This document shows positions 15,566-22,427 of a stretch of DNA of 29,006 nt, piece after piece (within the stretch, counting starts at the first letter, position 1; each line of letters starts with the position of its first letter). The position numbers and the translations under genes were made by a program. This DNA comes from an uncultured Collinsella sp. GTDB taxonomy: Bacteria > Actinomycetota > Coriobacteriia > Coriobacteriales > Coriobacteriaceae. A model generated the notes under the pieces. It saw only the letters and a list, made by a program, of their open reading frames with translations, was not told where the DNA came from and did no database searches. The stretch is from assembly GCA_900754525.1 (NCBI GenBank), contig CAAEDE010000062.1, positions 1 to 29,006 of the forward strand. The letters are read 5' to 3'.

Positions 15566-16204
15566 CTAGAGCAACTCGTCATCTTGTTTTTGCAGGATAT
15601 ACCCGTAGCGGAAGATACTGGCAATCAGGCAACTAATCAGGCCTGCAAAGAGCATGGAGGGCTCGAATAACTGGCCGACGAACGCATCCGTAAAGCTGCC
15701 GCCAAATCCTGAGAGTATTATTCCCGTGATTACGGCACCAAGAAGTCTCACGGCAACGCCGCCGATAAGGAATAAATGTCCTACTCGACGAAGTGTCTGG
15801 TTACATTCAAGGTCAAAGGGCCTGCCTTCCTTTTCAATGTTGAAGAAAAGCCTGCGCACACTTAGCGCGATGGTGAGCGCGAGGCATGTCATCAAGAGGC
15901 TCCCTATGGCAGTGTGACCATCGTGTGCGACGAGCATAAGTGGGGCCTGTGCATTAGTACCGACGATAGCGAGGCACGGTCCTTCGCCGGCTTGAAGTTC
16001 TACGGATTGGAGGCACGACCCTTGGGAGAGGCCGGGCAATATAAGTAGAAGGTCAATCGCAATGACTGCGAGGAGTCCCAGAGCGAGCGCTGTGGTAATG
16101 CAGATTGTGGCCCATTTGCAGATGCGAGCGAGCTTCCTCAGTTTGGCTATCGTCTGTTCGCGGCTGATGGTTTCATTCGATATAGATGCGTTTCGATGGA
16201 CCAT
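15566..16204 (-). CDS. DUF2975 four-span membrane protein
   Basis: The 212-residue protein has about four hydrophobic segments: ATICITTALALGLLAVIAIDLLLILPG, IGSLLMTCLALTIALSV, VGHLFLIGGVAVRLLGAVITGIIL, and MLFAGLISCLIASIFRYGYIL. Before the third is the DUF2975 pattern RRLFFNIEKEGRPFDLECNQTLRRVGHL. Function is unknown for the family. The ATG at 16204 follows GGAGGGG closely; the frame remains open 36 codons upstream but would run into the promoter. It is paired with the XRE gene. A membrane sensor that signals to the regulator is plausible but unproven. Confidence 0.85.
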   Translation of the reverse strand: MVHRNASISNETISREQTIAKLRKLARICKWATICITTALALGLLAVIAIDLLLILPGLSQGSCLQSVELQAGEGPCLAIVGTNAQAPLMLVAHDGHTAIGSLLMTCLALTIALSVRRLFFNIEKEGRPFDLECNQTLRRVGHLFLIGGVAVRLLGAVITGIILSGFGGSFTDAFVGQLFEPSMLFAGLISCLIASIFRYGYILQKQDDELL

Positions 16205-16238
16205 AACCCCTCCAATCGGCGTTTTGGATGATACTTGT

Positions 16239-16267
16239 ATTATATCAGAATTAACGATAAACGATAA
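16239..16267 (-). promoter_or_regulatory. Promoter of the DUF2975-XRE operon with direct repeats
   Basis: On the minus strand a perfect TATAAT (16239-16244) lies 17 bp after TTATCG (16262-16267). The -35 area holds tandem TTATCGT/TTATCGT (about 16254-16267). That is a possible binding site for the XRE regulator, which would make the operon self-regulated. Confidence 0.6.
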
Positions 16268-16312
16268 ATAATTACGAATATTGAGTAAGTAATGATTGAA
16301 AACGATTAGCAT

Positions 16313-16766
16313 GAACTATTAGCTCGTTTTGGGTGTCGGAGTTCGGCGCGCGGGGGATAAAGCCAACCATTCAAACTTCCCGTGATCGCGCAGGCGCTCC
16401 ATTGTGTTTCCCTAATTCATCTGGGAAAACGACTGCAAACGATTGCAAGTAACCGGTGAACGGTCGAAAACTACCGTTCACCGATAATCTCAAAACTGGT
16501 TCTAACTGGTATTAAGTCAAAAAGACCAATTCACATATCTTCACAATGACCTGCAATTTTTCTACACGCTATTTTTAGCCGCCCTGCGTTGTTTGGACAC
16601 AGAAAAAGTTCTGATCTTTTGCCAAAGCATTTCGAAACGGTTTCAAAACCGCAGGTAGAAGTGTTAACGAGCGGTAAACGGTCGAAATATCACCGTGAGC
16701 GGTGCAAAAACGTTTTACCGTATAAATCAACGAAAGCGGCCTCTTCTGGGGTGATATAGTGACAAC
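16313..16766. promoter_or_regulatory. Long upstream control region of the PTS operon
   Basis: There is no gene here. The region has several paired elements. A perfect 10-bp hairpin lies at 16454-16463/16474-16483 (CGGTGAACGG/CCGTTCACCG). A second copy of its core, GGTAAACGGTCGAAA, lies near 16673, against GGTGAACGGTCGAAA at 16455. A LacI/cre-like palindrome TGCAAACGATTGCA lies at 16434-16447. A second cre-like site TTCGAAACGGTTTCA lies at 16631-16645. Two tandem AACTGGT half-sites (16494-16500, 16504-16510) match halves of the GntR operator. It is AT-richer than the genes around it. Confidence 0.55.
16752..16760 (+). promoter_or_regulatory. Extended -10 promoter of the PTS operon
   Basis: TGATATAGT is an extended -10 box (TGn plus TATAGT at 16755-16760). 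No good -35 box is present at 16-18 bp, as often seen with extended -10 promoters and activated promoters. Transcription would start near 16767, just before the operator at 16778. The resulting leader of about 140 nt ends with an 8-bp pair CTTCCGAA/TTCGGAAG (16854-16861, 16889-16896) that covers part of the ribosome site. Confidence 0.5.
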
Positions 16767-16777
16767 AACACGTCACG

Positions 16778-16790
16778 TGGTTACTACCAG
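16778..16790. promoter_or_regulatory. Probable GntR-type operator at the PTS promoter
   Basis: TGGTTACTACCAG has the TGGT-N4-ACCA layout of operators used by GntR/HutC regulators of amino sugars (NagR, DasR). The same 13 bases recur before agaS at 21070-21082. ACTGGT at 16801-16806 may be an extra half-site. Its place just after the predicted start suggests repression. Confidence 0.65.
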
Positions 16791-16906
16791 TTTAGAAACC
16801 ACTGGTCTTCAAAGAACGCTTTCCAAGAAGCTTTAAGGGCGAGCGCCCGCTGGCTTCCGAAAATCATCGGACTCAGATTGTACACACCTTCGGAAGGGAA
16901 ATTTGA

Positions 16907-17350
16907 ATGGTTGGCTTTATTCTTACCGGTCATGGACAGTTCGCACCCGGCCTTGCAAGCGCTATCGCTATGGTTGCCGGCGACCAGCCTGCTTTTACCG
17001 TCGTTCCTTTTGAGGGCGACCAGGCCGCATCCTACGGTGAGGATCTCCGCGCCGCTATTACCGCCATGCGCGAGGAGTGCGATGGCGTGCTCGTCTTTAC
17101 CGACCTGCTTGGCGGCACCCCGTTCAACCAGTCGATGATGATTGCCCAGGATGTCGACAACGTCGAGGTTCTGACTGGCACCAACCTTCCCATGGTTATT
17201 GAGCTTCTGTTCCTCCGCGGCAATGCCACGCTCGCCGAGCTTGGCGAGCAGGCAGTGACCGTTGGCCAGACGGGCATCACCGCCCAGACGGTCGCTTCTG
17301 TTGCTGGTGCCGAGGAAGAGGATATCTTCGGCGACGAGGACGGCATCTAA
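16907..17350 (+). CDS. PTS mannose-family IIA component
   Basis: This cytoplasmic PTS subunit takes phosphate from HPr on a histidine and hands it to IIB. The 147-residue protein has the active-site His9 in LTGHGQFA, then FTDLLGGTPFNQS (about 64-76), the conserved loop of the EIIA-Man fold, and NLPMVIELL. An acidic tail ends the protein. It is a single-domain IIA, as in the GalNAc/GalN (Aga) branch, not fused to IIB. GGAAGGGA precedes the ATG by 6 nt. It opens the PTS operon, and its stop overlaps the YajC-like start (TAATG). Confidence 0.93.
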   Translation: MVGFILTGHGQFAPGLASAIAMVAGDQPAFTVVPFEGDQAASYGEDLRAAITAMREECDGVLVFTDLLGGTPFNQSMMIAQDVDNVEVLTGTNLPMVIELLFLRGNATLAELGEQAVTVGQTGITAQTVASVAGAEEEDIFGDEDGI

Positions 17351-17631
17351 TGGCCGATTTCGGAGCCAGCGTCCTGAGCTCCTCGGTCGCCCTTTTAGGC
17401 CTGCTTGTCATCATGGGCTTGATTTACACCATCTGGTCGCAAATCAACATGAAGAAGAAGCAGAAGTACTTCAAGGAGCTGCACACCGAGCTCAAGCCGG
17501 GTCAGGAGGTTCTTTTCGCCGGCGGTATCTACGGAACCGTAAAAGGCATCGAAGGCGAAAAGGTCCAGATTAAAGTCCGATCCGGAGCCGTCGTAGATGT
17601 TTCGCGTTACGCGATTCAGGAGATCAAGTAA
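17350..17631 (+). CDS. yajC: YajC-like protein inside the PTS operon
   Basis: The 93-residue protein has one N-terminal membrane span (about 10-30), then a basic stretch (NMKKKQKYFKEL) and the small beta-rich YajC domain: LKPGQEVLFAGGIYGTVKGIEGEKVQIKVRSGAVVDVSRYAIQEI. In most bacteria YajC accompanies SecD/SecF in the export machinery. Here no sec gene is near, and it lies between PTS IIA and IIB with a 1-nt overlap with IIA. Similar yajC-like genes occur in streptococcal glycosaminoglycan PTS loci. A specialised role in placing or stabilising the PTS membrane subunits is possible but unproven. It could also be the organism's only YajC, moved here. Confidence 0.88.
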   Translation: MADFGASVLSSSVALLGLLVIMGLIYTIWSQINMKKKQKYFKELHTELKPGQEVLFAGGIYGTVKGIEGEKVQIKVRSGAVVDVSRYAIQEIK

Positions 17632-17667
17632 CTGTCGTCAGCAAATAACGAAAGGAAGCTGATTAAC

Positions 17668-18150
17668 ATGGCAGAACCCAACATTCTTCTTACCCGCATC
17701 GATAACCGACTGGTTCATGGTCAGGTTGCCACCCAGTGGAACTCCACTCTGGGCTCCAACCTCATCCTCGTCGCCAACGACGACGTGGCGACCAACACCA
17801 TGCGCCAGAACCTCATGAAGATGGCCGCTCCCGCCGGCGTCGCTACGCGTTTCTTCTCCCTGCAGAAGACCATCGACGTCATTGGCAAGGCGAGCCCGCG
17901 CCAGAAGATCTTCATCGTGGCCGAAACACCGGAAGACGTGCTTACGCTCGTCAAGGGCGGTGTGCCTATAAAGAAGGTAAACATCGGCAACATGCACATG
18001 TCGGAAGGAAAGCGCCAAGTCGCCACCTCCGTCGCAGTTAACGACGAGGATGTCGCTGCGTTTAAAGAGCTGCAGGAATTGGGGGTGGAGTTGGAGATCA
18101 GGCGCGTTCCGAGCACGCCTGTTGAGGACACGAGCAAGCTCTTCTCGTAA
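17668..18150 (+). CDS. PTS mannose-family IIB component
   Basis: This cytoplasmic subunit carries phosphate on a histidine and passes it to the incoming sugar at the IIC/IID complex. The 160-residue protein has the hallmark RIDNRLVHGQV (10-20) with active His17, followed by WNSTLGSNLILVANDDVATN and LVKGGVPIKKVNIGNMHMSEGKRQV, typical of the EIIB sorbose/mannose family. Length is normal. AAAGGAAG precedes the ATG. A 90-nt gap to IIC holds a small stem (GTCAGG/CCTGAC, about 18168-18187) that could change relative IIC/IID expression. Confidence 0.93.
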   Translation: MAEPNILLTRIDNRLVHGQVATQWNSTLGSNLILVANDDVATNTMRQNLMKMAAPAGVATRFFSLQKTIDVIGKASPRQKIFIVAETPEDVLTLVKGGVPIKKVNIGNMHMSEGKRQVATSVAVNDEDVAAFKELQELGVELEIRRVPSTPVEDTSKLFS

Positions 18151-18240
18151 TCCTCGTGATCCACGTTGTCAGGAGTGAAACCCTGACGTTCTGTACGTGA
18201 TATCCAAAGTGCGTACATACATTTTGAAAGGAGGAGCAAG

Positions 18241-19041
18241 ATGGAATACTCGATCATCCAGATCGCTCTGGTCTTCGTTGTTACGTTCATCGCGGCAATC
18301 GACCAGTTTGACTTCCTCGAGTCTCTCTATCAGCCCATCGTCACCGGCGCCGTCATCGGTCTTATCCTTGGCGACCTCAACACCGGTCTTCTCGTGGGTG
18401 GTACTTATCAGCTCATGACGATCGGCAACATGCCGATCGGAGGCGCTCAGCCGCCTAACGCCGTCATCGGCGGCATCATGGCAGCCATTCTCGCTATCGC
18501 CACGGGCCTCGAGCCCAACGCGGCAGTCGGCCTCGCCATTCCGTTCGCTCTGCTTGGCCAGCTTGGCGTTACCCTGGTCTTCACGCTTATGTCCCCGCTT
18601 ATGTCCACGGCCGATAACATGGCTCACAACGCGGACACCAAGGGCATCGAGCGCCTGAACTACTTCGCCATGGCTCTGCTCGGCCTGATTTTCGCTGTCG
18701 TCGTCACCCTGTTCTTCATCGCTGGCGCTACCATCGGTCAGACCATCGCTTCTGCCATCCCGACTTGGCTGCAGACCGGTCTGTCCGCTGCAGGCGGCAT
18801 GATGCGCTTCGTCGGCTTCGCCGTCCTGCTCAAGGTTATGATGAACCGCGATATGTGGGGCTTCTTCCTCATGGGCTTTGGCCTCGCGCTCATCACCGTT
18901 GCCAACGATTCGCTGGCAACCCCTGCTCTGCTCATCCTCGCTCTCATCGGCTTCGGCATCGCTTTCTGGGACTTCCAGCAGCAGACCGAGCTGAAGGGTG
19001 CAGCTGTTTCTGACGGAGGTGACTTCGAAGATGGCATCTAA
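18241..19041 (+). CDS. PTS mannose-family IIC permease
   Basis: This is one of the two membrane subunits that form the sugar channel. The 266-residue protein has about 6-7 hydrophobic segments and the EIIC-Man/Sor pattern: DQFDFLESLYQPIVTGAVIGLILGDLNTGLLVGGTYQLMTIGNMPIGGAQPPNAVIGGIMA near 21-81. The ATG follows AAAGGAGG. It overlaps the IID start by 11 nt, and the IID ribosome site GGAGGT (19015-19020) lies in its last codons, so the two are translated together. The motif set best fits the amino-sugar (Aga) subgroup. Exact specificity is inferred from the neighbouring genes. Confidence 0.92.
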   Translation: MEYSIIQIALVFVVTFIAAIDQFDFLESLYQPIVTGAVIGLILGDLNTGLLVGGTYQLMTIGNMPIGGAQPPNAVIGGIMAAILAIATGLEPNAAVGLAIPFALLGQLGVTLVFTLMSPLMSTADNMAHNADTKGIERLNYFAMALLGLIFAVVVTLFFIAGATIGQTIASAIPTWLQTGLSAAGGMMRFVGFAVLLKVMMNRDMWGFFLMGFGLALITVANDSLATPALLILALIGFGIAFWDFQQQTELKGAAVSDGGDFEDGI

Positions 19042-20113
19042 TGAGTATGTGATCCCGGAGCACTACGAGGATCTCACTCCTGCTCCGCAGCTCGACCAGA
19101 AGACCCTCAACAAGATGGCTTGGCGCTCCTGCTTCCTGCAGGCCTCGTTCAACTACGAGCGTATGCAGGCCGCTGGCTGGCTCTACTCCATCATCCCCGG
19201 TCTGGAGAAGATCCACACCAACAAGAACGACCTCGCGGCTTCCATGAGCCACAACCTGGAGTTCTTCAACACCCACCCGTTCCTCGTCACCTTTGTTATG
19301 GGCATCGTGCTTTCGCTCGAGCAGAACAAGGTTGACATCCCCACGATCCGCGCCGTCCGCGTCGCCGCAATGGGCCCGCTCGGTGGTATCGGTGACGCCC
19401 TGTTCTGGCTGACGCTCGTGCCTATCACGGCCGGCATCACCTCCAACATGGCCATCAACGGCAACGCCGCTGCACCGATCATCTTCCTGGTGATCTTCAA
19501 CGTCGTCCAGTTCGCTCTGCGCTTCTGGCTCATGAACTGGTCCTACAAGCTTGGCACCAGCGCTATTGACGCTCTGACTGCCAACATGCAGGCCTTCACG
19601 CGTGCCGCTTCCATCATGGGCGTCTTCGTCGTCGGTTGCCTGGTCGTCACCATGGGTGGCACCCAGATCAACCTCCAGATCCCCAACGGCACCACCCGTG
19701 GCCTTTCCCCTACTACCGTGATCGTCTCCGAGAAGGAGGCCGAGAACTTCACCGGCATGGAGGGCATCGATACCGAGACCGCTGAGGCCGGTACCATCGC
19801 CATGACCGATGAGGACGGCAACGCCCTCACCGCCACCGATGCCGACGGCAACGAGGTCAAGTGCGGCGTCGCCGATCTGGGCAACGGCATGGAGTCCGTG
19901 ACCTACGCTACCGTCACCGAGGATCCGGTCAACTTCTCTGTTGCCGACACCCTCAACACCATCGTCCCGAAGCTCGTCCCGCTTATGCTTACGCTGCTGC
20001 TTTACTACATGTTCGCTAAGCACAGCTGGACTCCGACCAAGGGCATTCTGCTGCTCTTCGTCCTGGGCATCCTGGGCGCTGGCCCGCTTGGTCTCTGGCC
20101 GAGCATCTGGTAA
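19031..20113 (+). CDS. PTS mannose-family IID permease with a loop insertion
   Basis: This second channel subunit has the family pattern LNKMAWRSCFLQASFNYERMQAAGWLYSIIPGLEKI (26-61), NTHPFLVTFVMGIVLSLEQ, AMGPLGGIGDALFW (113-126), and near the end LNTIVPKLVPLMLTLLLYYM. The 360-residue length exceeds the usual 270-300. The excess is a polar, acidic block at about 218-302 with TDEDGNALTATDADGNE-like repeats, between two membrane parts. It is probably an added domain outside the bilayer. The ATG at 19031 lies 10 nt after GGAGGT; an upstream in-frame ATG at 18998 lacks a site and overlaps IIC more. Confidence 0.9.
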   Translation: MASNEYVIPEHYEDLTPAPQLDQKTLNKMAWRSCFLQASFNYERMQAAGWLYSIIPGLEKIHTNKNDLAASMSHNLEFFNTHPFLVTFVMGIVLSLEQNKVDIPTIRAVRVAAMGPLGGIGDALFWLTLVPITAGITSNMAINGNAAAPIIFLVIFNVVQFALRFWLMNWSYKLGTSAIDALTANMQAFTRAASIMGVFVVGCLVVTMGGTQINLQIPNGTTRGLSPTTVIVSEKEAENFTGMEGIDTETAEAGTIAMTDEDGNALTATDADGNEVKCGVADLGNGMESVTYATVTEDPVNFSVADTLNTIVPKLVPLMLTLLLYYMFAKHSWTPTKGILLLFVLGILGAGPLGLWPSIW

Positions 20114-20179
20114 GGCTCTAGCTTGAGGGGTGTGTCCCTACGCGGCTCACACCCCGACCCCTTAAGCCATGTGTATGTT

Positions 20180-20219
20180 AAAAGCCGCGTGCTCGAAAGA
20201 GCGCGCGGCTTTTGTTTTC
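20180..20219 (+). terminator. Strong intrinsic terminator of the PTS operon
   Basis: A 15-bp stem with one wobble pair and a GAAA loop (left arm 20180-20194, right arm 20199-20213) is followed by a T-rich tail, TGTTTTCT. A smaller stem (GGGGTGTG/CACACCCC, 20127-20134 and 20148-20155) precedes it. Confidence 0.88.
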
Positions 20220-20222
20220 TTG

Positions 20223-20251
20223 TTGATTCGGGTGTGGCAGGCAGATAATGC
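20223..20251 (+). promoter_or_regulatory. Possible promoter of the GntR gene
   Basis: TTGATT (20223-20228) is followed after 15 bp by GATAAT (20244-20249), or after 17 bp by TAATGC. Both fits are imperfect. The gene needs its own start because a strong terminator lies just before it. Confidence 0.35.
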
Positions 20252-20297
20252 TAAACACCCAAGGTAGTAGCCGAGTTTGAGAAAATGGGAGGATAGG

Positions 20298-21029
20298 ATG
20301 GCGATCGGAGCGCGTAAGCAACCGCTGTACGATCAGCTGGTCGATATTCTGACCGAAAAGATCGACCATGAATATCGCGCCGGTGACATGATTCCTTCCG
20401 AGCGCGAACTATCGGAGCGCTATGGTCTCTCGCGCACTACGGTACGCTTGGCTCTGCAGGAACTGGAGCGTTTAGGATTGGTGGTTCGGCAGCACGGTCG
20501 CGGTACCTTTGTGACCGACCGTTCGGCAAAGGCAACCAATCTTATGCAGTCCTACAGCTTTACCGAGCAGATGCGCGCGATGGGTCGCGACCCCGAGACC
20601 ACGATTCTCGAGTTTTGCGAGATGGAGGCCGATAAGAATTTGGCCGAGCATATGGGATTGCGTATCGGTGATCGCATTTTTAAGCTCAAGCGCCTTCGTT
20701 CTGCCGACAACATGCCCATGATGGTCGAACGCAGCTATCTACCGGTTCGTCAATTTCTGTCCCTAAAGCGGCCGCTGCTGGAGCGTAAGCCGCTTTACGA
20801 TGTGATTGAGCAAGACTTTCAGCAAAAGATACGCGTGGCCGAAGAGGAGTTCTATGCGAGCATAGCCCGTCCCACCGACGCTCACCTTTTGGGAATTGTC
20901 GAGGGCTCGCCTGTGCTCGATTTGGTCAGGACTACGTATAACGAGTCAAACGAGGTTGTGGAGTATACACTCTCGGTTGCTCGTGCCGATCAGTTTAAAT
21001 ACAAGGTTTACCACCAGCGTAGCGACTAG
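20298..21029 (+). CDS. GntR/HutC-family regulator with UTRA domain
   Basis: The 243-residue repressor has an N-terminal winged helix: PLYDQLVDILTEKI, the SERELSERYGLSRTTVRLALQELERLGLV recognition region, then RQHGRGTFVTD (about 9-76). A UTRA ligand domain follows to the end, with the typical ETTILEFCEMEADKNLAEHMGLRIGDRIFKLKRLR and VLDLVRTTYNESNEVVEYTLSVARADQFKYKV. This family (NagR/YvoA, DasR) senses phosphorylated amino sugars and binds TGGT-N4-ACCA sites. Identical sites lie at the PTS and agaS promoters, so it probably represses both until the sugar phosphate appears. The ATG at 20298 follows GGGAGG by 5 nt. Confidence 0.92.
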   Translation: MAIGARKQPLYDQLVDILTEKIDHEYRAGDMIPSERELSERYGLSRTTVRLALQELERLGLVVRQHGRGTFVTDRSAKATNLMQSYSFTEQMRAMGRDPETTILEFCEMEADKNLAEHMGLRIGDRIFKLKRLRSADNMPMMVERSYLPVRQFLSLKRPLLERKPLYDVIEQDFQQKIRVAEEEFYASIARPTDAHLLGIVEGSPVLDLVRTTYNESNEVVEYTLSVARADQFKYKVYHQRSD

Positions 21030-21069
21030 TGTTCGCATCGTTTCCATATGATGATTCTTTGCATTTAAC

Positions 21070-21082
21070 TGGTTACTACCAG
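21070..21082. promoter_or_regulatory. Probable GntR-type operator before agaS
   Basis: TGGTTACTACCAG is the same 13 bases as at 16778-16790, here within the perfect palindrome CTGGT-TACT-ACCAG (21069-21082). It lies 16 bp before the -10 box, so a bound repressor would cover the -35 area. Confidence 0.7.
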
Positions 21083-21098
21083 ATAACCAACTGAAGTG

Positions 21099-21104
21099 TA
21101 TAAT
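21099..21104 (+). promoter_or_regulatory. -10 box of the agaS promoter
   Basis: TATAAT matches the consensus exactly. No good -35 box is seen at 16-18 bp upstream, where the operator lies. The start of transcription would be near 21111, about 33 nt before agaS. Confidence 0.6.
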
Positions 21105-21143
21105 TGCACGTCAGAGGATTACTTCTAGAGAGAGGTATTAGAA

Positions 21144-22310
21144 ATGTTCGAGAAGAGTGTCGAGGAGCTCACCGAGCTCGGCGCCCAGATCACCACGGCC
21201 GAGATTGCTCAGCAGCCCGAGCTTTGGCGTGATACGCTCAACATCTATCGCGAGAACAAGGAGGCCATCGAGGCCTTCCTGGCCGAGGCTCGCGCTATGG
21301 GCGAGGGCCGTCTGTCCGTTGTCTTCACCGGTGCCGGTACGTCCGACTACGTTGGCGATACCTGCGCCCCGTACCTGCGTCACGCTGGCAACACTGATCT
21401 CTACGACTTTAAGCCCATCGCCACGACCGACATCGTGAGCGCCCCGCGCGACTTCCTGCGCGCCGAGGATCCCACGCTCGTGGTTTCCTTTGCCCGCTCT
21501 GGCAACAGCCCCGAGAGCCTTGCCGCCGTTGCCGTTGCCAAGGAGCTCGTCCACAACGTCAAGTTCCTCAACATCACCTGCGCTCCCGAGGGCAAGCTCG
21601 CCGTCGAGTCTGCCGATGATCCCAACGCGCTGACGCTGCTCATCCCGCGCGCCAACGACAAGGGCTTCGCCATGACCGGTTCTTATTCCTGCATGACCCT
21701 GCTCTCCACCCTTATTTTCGACACTGCCTCTGACGAACAGAAGGCCGAGTGGGTCGAGACCATCGCCAAGATGGGCGAGGAGGTCATCTCCCGTGAGCCC
21801 GAGATCGCCGATTACCTGGCTGGCGACTTCAACCGCGTGACCTACTTGGGTTCTGGCTCCTTCGGTGGCCTTGCCCAGGAGAGCCAGCTCAAGATCCTCG
21901 AGCTCGCTCACGGTCTGGTCGCTACTTCCTACGACACCTCCATGGGCTATCGTCACGGACCCAAGTCCTTCGTCGACGATAAGACGCTCGTCTTCGTGTT
22001 CGTCAACAACGACGCCTACACCCGTCAGTACGACATCGACATCCTTAACGAGATCGGTGGCGACGAGATCGCTCAGCACACCATCGCCGTTCAGCAGGAA
22101 GGTGCCACCGTCTATGAGGGTGAGTCCTTCACCTTTAAGGGCTACGAGGCGCTTCCCGAGGGCTACCTTGCTCTGCCGTTCGTGATGTTTGCCCAGGCTA
22201 TCAGCCTGCTCAACTCCGTGCGCGTGGGCAACACGCCCGACACGCCGAGCCCCACCGGCACGGTCAACCGCGTGGTCAAGGGCGTGACGATTCACCCCTT
22301 CACCGCTTAA
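21144..22310 (+). CDS. agaS: AgaS-type sugar-phosphate deaminase/isomerase
   Basis: AgaS converts galactosamine-6-phosphate to tagatose-6-phosphate plus ammonia in GalNAc breakdown. The 388-residue protein has two SIS domains: FTGAGTSDYVG (61-71) and RSGNSPES (118-125) in the first, SGSFGGLAQESQLKILEL and SMGYRHGPKS (266-275) in the second. It ends with the family pattern DTPSPTGTVNRVVKGVTIHP. Length is normal. It has its own promoter with a GntR operator and an intrinsic terminator after it. The neighbours nagA and lacC fit the steps before and after it. A glucosamine-6-phosphate deaminase role is the main alternative. Confidence 0.92.
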   Translation: MFEKSVEELTELGAQITTAEIAQQPELWRDTLNIYRENKEAIEAFLAEARAMGEGRLSVVFTGAGTSDYVGDTCAPYLRHAGNTDLYDFKPIATTDIVSAPRDFLRAEDPTLVVSFARSGNSPESLAAVAVAKELVHNVKFLNITCAPEGKLAVESADDPNALTLLIPRANDKGFAMTGSYSCMTLLSTLIFDTASDEQKAEWVETIAKMGEEVISREPEIADYLAGDFNRVTYLGSGSFGGLAQESQLKILELAHGLVATSYDTSMGYRHGPKSFVDDKTLVFVFVNNDAYTRQYDIDILNEIGGDEIAQHTIAVQQEGATVYEGESFTFKGYEALPEGYLALPFVMFAQAISLLNSVRVGNTPDTPSPTGTVNRVVKGVTIHPFTA

Positions 22311-22328
22311 TCGCGTCCCCCTGTAAGG

Positions 22329-22365
22329 GCGCCCGTCCGCTCATAACGGCGGGCGGGCGCTTTTT
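22329..22365 (+). terminator. Intrinsic terminator of agaS
   Basis: GCGCCCGTCCGC pairs with GCGGGCGGGCGC (one wobble) around an 8-nt loop, then TTTTTGTTTT follows. It implies nagA has a separate start or depends on readthrough. Confidence 0.9.
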
Positions 22366-22427
22366 GTTTTACGTGAGCTGGGTATAAGCATCACCACAGT
22401 CAACTGCTTTAGAAGCAAGGAGTGCAT

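Noticed and set aside
17350..17631. Evidence of a Sec translocase operon
   Set aside because: No secD, secF or tgt is near. All neighbours are PTS genes.
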